DNA of 64,000 nt from Tomocerus qinae. Taxonomy: Eukaryota > Arthropoda > Collembola > Entomobryomorpha > Tomoceridae. The translations under genes were made by a program, and so were the position numbers. Of this stretch, positions 52,060-63,269 are shown piece after piece. The stretch spans positions 102,238,001 to 102,302,000 of the forward strand of contig CM034546.1 in NCBI GenBank assembly GCA_020055645.1, written 5' to 3'. Below the pieces are notes generated by a model. That model saw only the letters and a list, made by a program, of their open reading frames with translations, made no database searches and was not told the origin of the DNA. How positions within the stretch are numbered: position 1 is the stretch's first letter; every line of letters starts with the position of its first letter.

Positions 52060-55000
52060 GTTCCGATCCGAAGTATTCCAGTATTGCCTTTGAATTATGC
52101 TCCATGTTCGGAACATGATTTTTCTAGCAGTCTTTCCTGGAAAGCAATAATCAAGGAAGAAATTTGGTACTCATTTTTGCAGTTCCAGTTCCACCAAGCA
52201 AAAGTAACCATAAAAGAATTGGTCAATGTGATATATGACCCATTTCTCTTCTATTTCGAGCACAATTCCCAATTTTTTAAAGATTTTTGTTCAATCATAG
52301 GTGAGATATTGCCTTCTCGCATAAATACATTATACGAAAATTGACATTAAACCAATTATTACTGATAAATATTGAGCAAAATTTATATGAAATTGTGTTG
52401 AATTAGATACGACTATGTCGATTCCTTTGATTATCGGAAGCTCCACACGACGAAACAGACCAGGTATTTTACGACCAAGGAATACTCCTGCTATTCCAAT
52501 TTTGGAGGAGAAAAATGTCGAGAAACCTTGTGCCAGTAAAGAGAAGGGAAGTCAAACAGTAACTTCTGGATCAAATGAAAATAAGGAAAACGTAACTACC
52601 ATTGAAACGAAAATTTTAAAGGTTTGTCACAGGAAGGGGAACCAGCCGCATCAAAATATTACCAGCAATCGCCAAGAAATCTCTGTGACCCAATGTCTGG
52701 ATCCATTTAACACAATGCTACCTGAAGAAGTTAGTACAATTTTTAACTTTGAAAACGTAACTAGTCCTTTCTAACTTCAGTATATATGTATTATTTGCAA
52801 ATAGAGTTATTGTCAAGATTTTTTTTAACAAACTAACAACACGACACACTGACACTTGACATGCTCTTGTTTATATCGATTGCTAAAAGAAACAGAAGAA
52901 TATTTTCCTCGAACATGCAAGGTTATTGTTATAATTCCAACCAACATTCTATTTTATTTTTTCACAGATGAGACACTTCATTTTTGAAAAACTATCATTT
53001 GAGGATCTACTCGTTTGTAGAACTGTGTCCAAAGCATGGCAAAAAGCCGTGGAGTCATTCAACAAGTTTCATGTCATAATTGATGATTCAAAAGATTTTA
53101 GTGGCACATGTAGCATTAGAATGAAAGTGTGCGAGATACACACATTGATGAGTTCTCAAAATCGACATTTATTTCAAGCTTCAACTCCAGATAGTGTTGA
53201 GATTGTCAAGCGCATCAGTCAATGGAATTTTGGGGAAATGGCAGCAAAATGGCATAACTTAACCAGATTAAGAATTGGTTGGAAAGCATTAATCAGTGTC
53301 TTTTTATTCCGAAATTGTGCTAAATACCCGACAAAAGAGGAAATGGTGATGGGATGGGATCAAGGAGGAAATAGAGCTGCATGCGGATTTTTGCCTGATT
53401 TAGAATGCATCTGTCTTGAAGTCGCTACCTCGGTGGATGGAGAAATGTTCAAAATTCTCAATCAAAACCTCGGATACTTACTTCAATGGCAATATCCATC
53501 TCTAGCTCACATTACAGTAAGATTCCTGAAAACGTTCATTTTCTGTTCTTATTCATATGTATAGATTGATTTGTGATATAGATATCTGATTAATTTGAAA
53601 TTTTTTTTATTTACAGATTAACTTTCTTGAGAATAGCGTACAACAGGAGTTACTCAGCAAAGTCAGTTCATTTGTTCGTAGTCACGCTCCCACCTTAAAG
53701 AAAATAGATATTCAATTCAGTAATTTAAACCGTAGAATTCCAAGATGCATTCCTCAGCGATCCTTACTTTTCGACACAGACATCTGGGATTGGAAATGCC
53801 GTTCTCATATATCGAAAGGCCACCCTATTAAATTATCTGAATACAGTCTTGAATATCCTTATAAAAACTCGGCAATTGAGAAAGAAGATAATTCCAAAAA
53901 ATGGCAGCAAATTCTACAGCATGAAAGACAATTTGAGTTATTAATTATTTCTAAACTTCAGCTGAATATTCGTCGTGCCGACTACTTCTACTTTTTCATC
54001 AAAATGTATTCTGAACAACTTACAACAATCGAACTGATCAATATATCCGTCTATGACATCGAAAAGCAGGACAAAATGACTCCAGTCGACATCAACTTGT
54101 TTAAGGATTGTGTCAATCTGAAAGCATTGGGCCTATGGCGAGCGCCCATTCTTTTAAATGAAGTGGTGCCTGAAGCGTCAAGTGAAATAATAAACTTATC
54201 TTGCTTACCAAAATCAATTTCTAGCCTAACTCTTGATGGTCTTCCTGTTCAGAGTGCTGAATTACTGACTATGATACAAAACCTAAACCATCTCTCCAAG
54301 TTTAGCTATTCACGTGCCGCTATGCCTCGAAGAAATCACCTTCCACTAAGTGGAGTCACTTTAGAAGTACTGGTAGCTCTAATGACTCACTCGTGCCTGG
54401 CTAAAATGGACGTTATGACTGCGTCTTCAGTGCCTCGAGACTTTCATACTGACACAGAAATCGGGGTTTCAACCTTAATTTCAACAAAAAAGTGGAACAT
54501 ACAAGACATCAGACAATTATGGTACAATTGCGTAAAGATAACCATGGTACGTAATTTCACTGTCAAAAAAATTCCTTGAGCTAAATATTTTTAAGACTAT
54601 GCACACATTCTTGTCTACAAAAATTACACAACCGTTTCCTGTTTGTTTTCGTTCTCATTACATCTATATAACCATACTATTATTGTTATAATTATTTTTG
54701 CTTGTTTTTATATTGCGATTTGCAATGGTTTATTTATGTTCCATTCTACGTAAACGTAGCAGTATGTATTTATACACTACGAGATATTTATTTTATGAGT
54801 CTAAGGGGTAATTTAAAATGTAAGTGATGATTTAAGAATGTTTTATTTTCATATTGTTAACTGTTTTTAAAGGAATAACAAAATTCGTTCATAAGCAGTT
54901 TGTTCCTGTTGACTTTGCGTTTTTAAATCCTATAAGAAATATAATTCTTAGGGATGGGAATATGGGATTGGGGGTTTTTATGCGTTTTTAGAAAGCACTG

Positions 55001-55077
55001 CAACAATTATGACGTTATGGAATTTACCGGACAATTCAAAAGTTTTCGAACAAATGAAAGGAACAGAGCAACATTAA
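52060..55077 (+). CDS. F-box protein with LRR-like C-terminal region
   Basis: Exons 52060-52300, 52407-52729, 52968-53516, 53617-54546 and 54952-55077 (stop TAA) join in frame with GT-AG introns. From the first exon to the stop there are about 722 codons. The F-box straddles the 52729/52968 junction: FNTMLPEE, then MRHFIFEKLSFEDLLVCRTVSKAW, matching the LP..L...IF..L...DL......V...W signature. Before it is a basic, Ser/Thr-rich linker. After it come leucine-patterned segments (LTRLRIGWKAL, LKALGLWRAPI, ISSLTLDGLPV) suggesting degenerate LRRs. Such proteins are substrate receptors of SCF (Skp1-cullin-F-box) ubiquitin ligases. The first ATG is 52415, but the upstream exon is open for 80 codons and phase-compatible, so the true start is probably further 5'. 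The terminal exon is short; reading through its donor gives an alternative stop at 54579. Confidence 0.78.
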
Positions 55078-55416
55078 AAGGGAGTGGTATAAGATTTTAA
55101 TTAATAGGTTTTTTAAGAAGGGATCTTAAATCCAAAGACATACAACACATTACACGACATTGTTTTTGTGGCAAAAGCTGACAAATAAAAATCACAATAA
55201 TTGGGCCATTACGGCCTTCATTGACTAGAATTACACATTATATGTATATGTATTATTATAATAATTTTTACAAAACTAAAATACATTACTTACACATTAT
55301 AAATCTATACGAATAACATTTACTGTAGAGAAGACAGTTTATGCGTCATTAAATTATAGAAAATAGAAAGGTATAAAGAAAATAGAAGTTAAAAGTATGT
55401 TCATACATTCTGAGCT
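55078..55416. other. Convergent intergenic gap between the F-box gene and PIGX
   Basis: This 339-bp AT-rich interval separates the stops of two convergent genes and must hold both 3' UTRs. Apart from the AATAAA listed at 55184-55189 for the + strand gene, I see no clear poly(A) hexamer for PIGX on the minus strand and no gene. Confidence 0.6.
55184..55189 (+). terminator. Polyadenylation hexamer of the F-box gene
   Basis: AATAAA lies 107 bp past the F-box stop and before the convergent PIGX stop. It is the nearest canonical signal on this strand. Confidence 0.5.
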
Positions 55417-56815
55417 TTAATCCTGATGAGAATGTCCTCCTTGTGGATCACTCTCGGAGATCAAGCGAGCCTTAGCTCTTATTAAAGTGATTGCCACGAA
55501 AACAGTTCCACCGAGAACAACCAAAATCGTTACACAAGTTATTAACATTTTTGAATCAGCATCCCCGACTGGAATATAGACGGTGCTTCCTTTAGAGTTC
55601 TAATAAAGTTAAAAACAAATCAAATGTTAACTAATTTAAACGTGCATCAAAACAAAATATCAGCTTAATTTTGTAAAAATAGAGCGTTCTTTTTCTTGCC
55701 GATTTAAAAGGAAGTGATATCCACAAGCAGTTTGAATCGATAGACGCACTATTGCAAAGTGTTTCTTCCATGTGACATTGCTCTTCTACTAGCTCATGGT
55801 TCCAGTTTTGGCACCGTAATAGCAATTTTGGAAGTGGTATTGTTACAGGAACATAGCCTCCTGGATTAATGACTCCACTGGCCCCCCTGCTACTGTACAG
55901 GCGATGTTTTAACCGAGAATGGCTCAAAGGTTTTTGATATCGAAAATGAATTGGCATTTTGACTTCCACTGTTGAGATCAGATTACCTTAAAACAAACAA
56001 TTTTAATTGCTTTGAACCATTATAGTATTGAGCTTAAATATGTATTTGTGCATGTGGTTTTCAGTTTCATTGTACAACAGACAGCAGAATGTAAGTTTCG
56101 AAAAATAGAGAGGTTTTCTAGAGTATACCAGTCGGGACAGCTTGTAATTGGACAAAAACCGTAGAATTCGATTTTGCCAGCCAAGCAGGACTTTCCAAAT
56201 CCGTCCAGTTATTTAGGACCTTCAAATAATTACGAAGTTCGGGTATTCTAGCAATTTCATACGGATCAACAAATACATCTGGTGTGAGTGTAGCCAAAAT
56301 TGCGAAAAGACATTCTCCATCAGCAAAATTTGTAAACGGAATGATTGAAGTAGTAACTGTGACTTCAACAGTGTCTTCTAAATCTCTGTAAATAAAAAGT
56401 GTTAAGTTGAGGGTTTAATGAAACGTATTAGAATAAGATGTAATAATATTAGGTAATGTATAAATAGACGTTTCTCACAACTCCAGGATAACTCAGACAG
56501 GTATAGGAGTCATTTCAATACCTATTCATGTTAATTTGGTGACCGGTCACCAATTGTGAGAAACCCCTATAGAGATTCATAAATTCAAAATACAGGCAAA
56601 ATATGTATAGAAGTTAGAAGTAACCTGTGAAATCCTTCTTTGGTAATAAATCGTATCAAATTGGCATGTAATCCTTGTATAAATGAGCAATTTCGCTGCA
56701 GAATCTCATTTTGAACCAAATTATTACCAAGTGCTGATGCGCCAGTAACAGAATTTCCAAACAAACAGAAAAGCCATAAGTATAAAAATATGGCAAACTT
56801 AGCGATTAGACCCAT
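55417..56815 (-). CDS. PIGX: PIG-X-like subunit of GPI mannosyltransferase I
   Basis: Minus-strand exons 56815-56625, 56385-56129, 55986-55700 and 55599-55417 (stop TAA) keep frame and give about 305 residues (human PIG-X is about 260). A signal peptide opens the protein (MGLIAKFAIFLYLWLFCLFG), followed by a lumenal domain and one C-terminal membrane span (MLITCVTILVVLGGTVFVAI) with a short basic tail. The family pattern is visible: FHRDLEDTVEV, then HFRYQKPL, GGYVPVTIPLPKLLLRC, a Cys/Trp motif and YIPVG just before the membrane span. PIG-X/Pbn1 stabilises the ER mannosyltransferase PIG-M, which adds the first mannose to GPI precursors. Its third intron uses a GC donor (GCAAGA). The C-terminus converges on the F-box gene, and the start faces CHMP6 across a shared 5' region. 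Confidence 0.8.
56470..56564. repeat. Small inverted-repeat element in PIGX intron 1
   Basis: GTTTCTCACAA at the left is repeated inverted as TTGTGAGAAAC at the right, 95 bp end to end. Within it lies a perfect 18-bp palindrome, TTGGTGACCGGTCACCAA (56536-56553). It resembles a tiny MITE, but no target duplication is clear. Confidence 0.5.
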
Positions 56816-57750
56816 TCCTTTAGAAGTTTACAACAAAATTGTCTCTTCCGAGTAAAAAATAACATTTATAACTATTAAACTGAAGTATTTCGGATCGGAA
56901 ATAGAAAAAATAAACTGATTATTGAATTCAATTCAAAATTGTAAAGTGACAGAAATTGAATCAAACCAACGTCGCGCCGTCCCGGGTCAATTATCTCAGA
57001 ATATAATGACGTATTCCAAAAGTTAGCGCTAAATTTGAAAATAAAAAGGGTGTAGGTGTAGAAAGAGTGTCTCAATTCAATCCTCCAGAAAATCCTCTCC
57101 AGCCCATTAGCCAGAATTTAGGTTAAAAATAATTACTGTAAAAGGAAAAGTAAATAGAGCCCTGGGATTTCTTTGTAAGTTATTTGGCACGCGAATTTCA
57201 TTGTTATCATTTTTGAAGTTGTTTTATGCGAAATAAATATGGAAATAAACAGTATTCAACAGTGACATTATGCGGTTGTCTAGGATAATAGAGGTAGTTG
57301 CCAAGACAGTTGCCAATAAAATTTTGCGTTTTTCTGAAAACCTTTCAAAATTCGCTTATGGAAATTCGGGCTCCCAGGGCTCTATTTACTTTTCCTTCGA
57401 CAGTAGGATATAAAAAGTAGGTTCTAAACTTAGTTATCTATTCAAAGAAGCCTTCTTTAGCTGTTAACCGAATTGACAGACTGATCGGTAACTCCTTTGT
57501 TAAATATATAAAAAAATAAATACAGAATTATCAGATGTTTTTATCCTTTTTATTTTTATGCCAATTTAGTACGCAATACTCGGAAGTAGTGTTGTAGTTG
57601 TAGAGTTGGGGGTTATTTTTTACTACCGTTGTTTCATTTTAAGGTTAATATTATGATGGTACAGAGTACAGTACAGTACATTTAACAGCTATTTTATGGT
57701 GATGCTTCAATTTATTGTTTTCAAACAGGTTAAAATACATCCTTCTCAAG
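56816..57750. promoter_or_regulatory. Shared 5' region between divergent PIGX and CHMP6
   Basis: The 935 bp between the two start codons must contain both promoters and 5' UTRs, a head-to-head arrangement typical of housekeeping genes. No TATA box is placed convincingly for either gene. A 268-bp MITE (57136-57403) occupies the middle, leaving about 320 bp towards PIGX and 347 bp towards CHMP6. Confidence 0.6.
57136..57403. mobile_element. TA-flanked MITE inside the PIGX/CHMP6 promoter interval
   Basis: Terminal inverted repeats of about 35 bp start CTGT, then share AAGGAAAAGTAAATAGAGC and CCTGGGA, at 57136 and (inverted) ending at 57403. Both ends abut TA (57134-57135 and 57404-57405), consistent with a TA target-site duplication as made by Tc1/mariner-type transposases. 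It is 268 bp with no coding. The TA evidence is weak on its own because the region is AT-rich, but the repeats are clear. Confidence 0.75.
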
Positions 57751-59053
57751 ATGGGTGCATTTTTTGGGAAAAATAAAAAGCCACCGTCCCCTCCTTCCCG
57801 AATTACAGAACAGGACAGAGCAGTATTGGTTAGAAAAATTATCCGTTATTATTTCTTATGATATTGATATATGTATATTTATGTTACAGTTATGGGTATA
57901 AAATTTAATACATTTATTTATTACCGTTGCATTAGTTTGCACAAATTACGACTAATCAACAAGTGACAAGTAGTGTAGTATATAGTATATATACTAGTAT
58001 ACATAGCTTGGGTTGGGAATTGGGTTACAGTTCCCTAAATAATTAATCTCCTCGTGTGTAATAAAATAATTTTTGGTTTATTATAGGATTTAAAAAAGCA
58101 AAGGGATCAATTGAAACAGTATCAAAAAAATATTACAATTACTCTCGCAAAGGAGCGTGAATTAGCTAAGAAGTTGCTGCTCGACGGAAAAAAGGAGTAA
58201 TATTTTGTTTTATTACGTTTAAAAGTTTTCAAATTGATTGGATATGTTTTCGTTTAGCTTCCTTAAACTATTCTTACTTTGTAGAAGTTTGAATTGCAAT
58301 TACAGGGCTTTAATTCGGCTGACACCTTTCCTTATTAGAGCGGTTTAGAACAAGCTATTTACTTCTAACAGTTTTTATTAATCATCTAAATTGTTAATTG
58401 TAGCCGAGCAAAACTGTTACTAAAGAAGAAAAGATTCCAAGAAACTTTACTGCAAAAATCTGAAGATCAATTAGACAACATTGAGCAAATGTGTTCAAGC
58501 TTAGAGTTCGCTCAGTTGGAAATGAAGGTAACAATGTCAATTAAAATTTAGTAGTTGTTTTTCTTCGTTCACTTCTACCAATTCTTCCATATATAATAAT
58601 CTGTTGTTGTTTATGTCTTAATGCATTAAATGCTATACTCAGGTAATGGAAGGATTGAAAAATGGTAACGAGGCGCTGAAGAAGGTGCACGACATGATGT
58701 CCATAGAAGATATTGAGAAGATCTTAGACGAAACTCGAGAAGGTGTAGAAAAACAGAACGAAATCGACGCACTCCTAAGCAACAATTTGAGTCCAGAAGA
58801 CTTAGAAGAGGTAGAAACGGAGCTGGAAAAGATCATGGCGGAAGAAAACGTCCAAATACAATTATCTCCCGATTCGGAAGTTGTCTCTTTGCCTGATGTC
58901 CCAGAGACTCCTCTTCCAGAATTGCAAGGTCGGGGTTTAGTTGTAATTGCGTGACAAATCTTTACGAAACCGGTTTCTAATAATAATGTTTAAATTTTAG
59001 AAAAAGAGCCTGCCATCCGCAGAGCTGAGAAGGTCATGGTTGCTGCTTCTTAA
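57751..59053 (+). CDS. CHMP6: Charged multivesicular body protein 6 (ESCRT-III subunit)
   Basis: Five exons: 57751-57828, 58087-58196, 58404-58527, 58643-58928 and 59001-59053 (stop TAA). All are GT-AG and in frame, giving 216 residues (human CHMP6 is about 200). An N-terminal MG gives the myristoylation-type start (MGAFFGKNKKPP). A basic Snf7 core follows (KKQRDQLKQYQ, RAKLLLKKKRFQETLL, LEFAQLEMKVMEGLKNGNEAL), then the acidic autoinhibitory half with MSIEDIEKILDETREGVE. The MIM2-like SLPDVPETPLPELQ near the C-terminus is the motif by which CHMP6 binds the VPS4 MIT domain. CHMP6 (yeast Vps20) links ESCRT-II to Snf7/CHMP4 polymerisation at endosomes. It is divergent from PIGX. Confidence 0.95.
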
Positions 59054-61966
59054 AATGGCCAAAAATGATTCTACATGGACGCTTACTGCGGATAGCACAA
59101 TGTCGCCTATTAACATACATACAAAAGTGCTAGTGCTGCTCTACTTTATAATACTAATCTACGTCTACGTGGTAGCAAACACTCTAATTTTCACTTTGTG
59201 CTAATCTACTTTAACAAGATTTTGATCGTTATTTTACTAAAAAACGACCATGCAATCCATTCAGTTCTTCATTGTTTTCTAGTTAATCTTAGTGAGGAGA
59301 ATTGTCCGTGAAATTGTAAAATATAATATTGTCTGATAATAGTGTACTTAAATACATTAATGTTACAATGTTAATAGGCTGTCTAAAATAATTATTGATA
59401 GGCTAACTGCAGTAGTAAAAGCGGCTATTAGGCAATGGTATTTCTAAAATGATGTAAATGTTGTTGCTGCCGCTGCCAGGCAAGATACAATTTATAATTT
59501 ATACGCGTAAAATTTGTATAAAACAAGTCAAACAATCAATCAAAACAAGTGCTGTGCTAATAAAGCTAGTTAGCTGTACAACAAAATACCATAACATTAC
59601 AACTTAAAAATATACGTACCAAGATAATGAAAGTTTACTTTCGTACCTTCTACCTACGTATGTAAAATAGATACTATTCTGCAATAGGTGTAGCCTCAAT
59701 ATAGTATAGCTAAATTATCTACATTTTGATGCATAGCAAATTGTTGTGTAAATTATACCATTAAATACTATCTAGGTGCCCAAACTACGTAGTAGGCTGT
59801 AGGTGAAGTCAGTTAATAGTGTATAATATAAACTCTGTTGTCAAACACTAAGTAGTACGTTGGTAGAATTTTGTGGGGTAAAAATAGTCACCTCTAAATG
59901 TTCACTTGATATTAAATTATTATATAAATTAGTGTAAATTGTCAACTACCTACCTAAAAACTGTAAATATTATGTAAATCAGCAATAGACTAACTAAATG
60001 TATCCATTTGCACTGACGATATCGTAAACAGTAAAGTAAGGAATAGTGCTTACCTTAATTCTAGCATTATAGTATATTATGACTGCTATGCTGAGATGAA
60101 TATTGATTTGACAGAGTATCTAAAGTACTGATCTGATATTATATTGTAAAGTGTAAAATAACTGAAATGTAACGACGAATTTCCCAATATTCGGGAAAGT
60201 GGATGCGCTTTCATTAGGTTAATTAAATATAAAACTACTCAAGTCTACATGCAAGTTAATTACATCAAGCGTATATTAAACTTATACGTTTTGATGGGAT
60301 ATATCAGCTACGCTATGCCTTCTTTTCCAAATGTCGGTCTTTGTACATTTAAAAAGGACAGAGGTGAATGTTTATGTGTAAATGACACCTGCTAGAATTT
60401 GACATTTATTACAATAGGTACTTTGAAAACGACTAAATTCCTATTATGTTACGCTACGAATTACAGATCTGATAATTAACCATTAGTCATTTTCTTCGTA
60501 TAGTCGTTGTTGCAAATGTGTCATGGGATATGATTGGGATATAAAATGAATTGTAATTTCATAGAATCCATTATATATCTGTCCTGAATGAAAAGGATAC
60601 TAATACTATAAAGGCGATAAATATATAGTGTGCTACTTATTGCTGCTGTTGTGTGCTGCATTTGTAATAAATAATTATGTTGTATGAGCGTATGTATTAA
60701 TGTAATGTTCGTATCGTACTGTATAACTTTTGCATTGACTGTTGTAAAACAAATGTACTATTCTCTGTGAAAATTATTGTTTGTAAATTGTAATTACAAG
60801 GAAATGTGTACCGTTGTATATTAAAATAAGAAACTTGCTGGCTGTTTGTATTGTTCTGTATATGCTATTGTGTACATTGGGGCTTATTTAGCACTCAGTC
60901 ATTTCAGTCGAATTTGCATGCATGTACTATTGTTGTTTATGTATGCTATTTTAACGATTTCCTGAAAACTAATTAGTACTGCTTGCTTTTTGCCTGTTCC
61001 TCATAATTTTGCTGATTAATTTGTAGTCATCATATAGAAATAGAAAACAAGGAAAGATGAACGGACTATAATGGAAATTGTCTGTTGGCTGTGCTCTTTG
61101 CCATTTTTGTTTGGATTTTTTACTATCAATTAATTATACTCATCTTCTATTCTTATGTTGCAGTTAGTTTATACATTTTGCTAGCCAATTTAGACATCGG
61201 AATTTTTTGATATTTCAACCTTAGGCTAAACAATTAAGATTTAATTGACACAATAATGACCTATTAAGTATTATAGATAACATTCCTCCTTACTATAATA
61301 TAACAACCTTTTCCTGTTATTTCCAATGTAAGATAGGATGAGGGCCAGAGCTACAATTTCTTTACTTCAAGATCATGTAAACATAGAAATATCAAAAACA
61401 TTGATGAACAAATTGATTAGTTAACTTAAAGTTACTACAATTATGCAACACATAAACATTGGCACTGGACCTGTACTAATATTTAATTCTATGACCATTG
61501 ACTACTAATTGAATGAAACATCTGTACTCTGTAGTGTCCATTTTATTGAAGCAGCTAGCAATCTTGCATTTGGAAAAATCAATTTAAGAATAGTATAATC
61601 TCGTAATGTAGGGAAATTACTGTCCATTTGCACTGATGTTATTACATGTAATTACATGTATAGGTACATTTTACACTGAAACATGAAGTATGCAATTAAC
61701 CAATGATGTCAAGAATAACTGAGAACAATAACGTAAAAAGCCTTTCTAAGACCTAGTTGATGCTTTTTGGTGCAAAAAGCTACTCATGATAATTAAACTA
61801 TTATCTTTATTATTATTATATGACCATTATGTATACCTTTTAAACTATTTTGTAGTTTAATGTTTGTAGGACAATTCCAGGGTTTACTTTTACAAACTTC
61901 ACACAATTACAATCACCTACTAACATTCCTATTCCTCCTACTAATGTTACTGACGTTGACGTTACT
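59054..61966. other. CHMP6 3' region and intergenic DNA
   Basis: AT-rich with no gene seen. A tandem palindromic ATTACATGTA pair sits at about 61641-61660. The first clear AATAAA after the CHMP6 stop is at 59559-59564. The interval ends at the target duplication of the Mutator-like element. Confidence 0.5.
59559..59564 (+). terminator. Candidate CHMP6 polyadenylation hexamer
   Basis: AATAAA about 505 bp downstream of the CHMP6 stop. It is the first canonical hexamer I found on this strand, so the 3' UTR may be about 0.5 kb. Variant signals could be used earlier. Confidence 0.35.
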
Positions 61967-61975
61967 GTTTATGTG

Positions 61976-63260
61976 GTATCCGGAGATTTCGTCAATAAAA
62001 TTTCGACAATTGACAATGGTGATTCCGACAATAGGTAAAAGGTGATTCCGATAATGTTAAAGGAGATATCGATAATGTCAATGGGGAATTCGACAATGAA
62101 TAGGAATATACTAATGTTGTACTCTGTAATTCTGTGATGTTGTCTGTAGTGTATTATTTGCTACTTGATAAGACGTAAATTAGTACTCCTCATTTGGTTT
62201 CTTCGCTCGTAATCTCCCTTAGTCCAAGATAACAAAAGCAAGACAGAAGCCACGTACGTAAAATTATTTGAAGCTATTGTTTCTTCAAACATAGGAGAAG
62301 TGTGGCAGCCTAGAGAAGTTATAATTGATTTTTGAAATGGAAGTTAAAAACGCTTTGAATTTTGTTTTACCAAGCACTCAGGTATACAATATATTGACCC
62401 AAACACAAGTATTAGCTTGAATTTCAGGTCCATGATAGCATTAGCATTTGTACCACAGAATGAAATAAGGATTCGTTTTTTAGAACTCAGGACTACTTTC
62501 CCATCAATTCTCACTCAATATGTTGAAAAGAATTGGATAGGCACTTGGACAAGTCAACCAACTTTCCCTCCAGATATGTGGAATTGCTACCAGCGTAGTT
62601 TATCAGAGATTCCGCGTACTACTAATAGCCAGGAGGGTTTTCATAACATCATAACTCGATTAATCTAAGGTTTAGAACGTATCATCCTAGATTTTGGTGT
62701 TTCATTGAAAAATTACAGTTAGAGGAGAGCAAGTGGCATTTAGCTGTACAACGAATAGATGCATGTTTATGGAAAATGGCAATAAATATGTCCTATTGGA
62801 CAGCAGAATAAGGAAAGTCATTGTAACTTACAATACCATTGATACTGCACGATATTGTGCTGCTATAGCCCACTTATTAGACAGTAGCAATAAAAAGATT
62901 ATAAGAAGAAACAGAATGATTGAAGAAGCCTCTGACACAGAAGGTGCATGATGAGAATGCTGCAATATAAGTTATGGCCATTATGAGTATCATAAATAGA
63001 ATTATAAAGATATAATGAACAGACTACAGAATATTAACATTGACTACGGAATTTTAAAAGTACAACGCTAATACTGCTAATTGGCATATTATTATGTTTA
63101 CATGGTATGACATTTTGTGTGAATAAAATAAATTTTTGATTTGTCGATATCTCCATTGTCATTGTCGAATAATCCTTTACCATTGTCGATATTAAACTTT
63201 TTCTTGTCGAAATCTCCTTTGTCAATTGTCGAAATTGTATTGACGAATTCTCCTACAACC
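61976..63260 (+). mobile_element. Decayed Mutator-like element (MULE) with 9-bp target duplication
   Basis: The 1,285-bp element is flanked by a perfect 9-bp direct repeat, GTTTATGTG, at 61967-61975 and 63261-63269. Nine base pairs is the Mutator-family duplication length. Inverted repeats of about 120-130 bp occupy both ends (about 61976-62098 and 63132-63260). They are built of imperfect units of about 20-23 bp around GGAGATTTCGACAATG. Between them lies a frameshifted MULE-type transposase remnant. The terminal bases differ slightly (GTATCCGGAG versus GGTTGTAGGAG), so one end may have lost or gained a base. Confidence 0.85.
62231..62951 (+). pseudogene. MULE-type transposase remnant, frameshifted
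   Basis: Fragments in successive frames match the order of a Mutator-family transposase: ATYVKLFEAIV, then PREVIIDF and a frame change into EMEVKNALNFVLPS (the catalytic-core DFE region). Next comes PPDMWNCYQRSLSEIPRTTNSQEGFHN (62576-62656), the highly characteristic C-terminal block, then stops, then RTYHPRFWCFIEKLQLEE in another frame and a tail with ARYCAAIAHLL. At least three frame breaks and no N-terminal half or FLYWCH-type finger are seen. The element is not autonomous. A host-domesticated gene is unlikely given the breaks and its position inside the inverted repeats. Confidence 0.82.
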
Positions 63261-63269
63261 GTTTATGTG

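Noticed and set aside
62417-62951. Possible domesticated transposase host gene
   Set aside because: The coding is broken by several frameshifts, lacks the N-terminal half and lies inside inverted repeats with a target duplication, so it is a dead mobile element.
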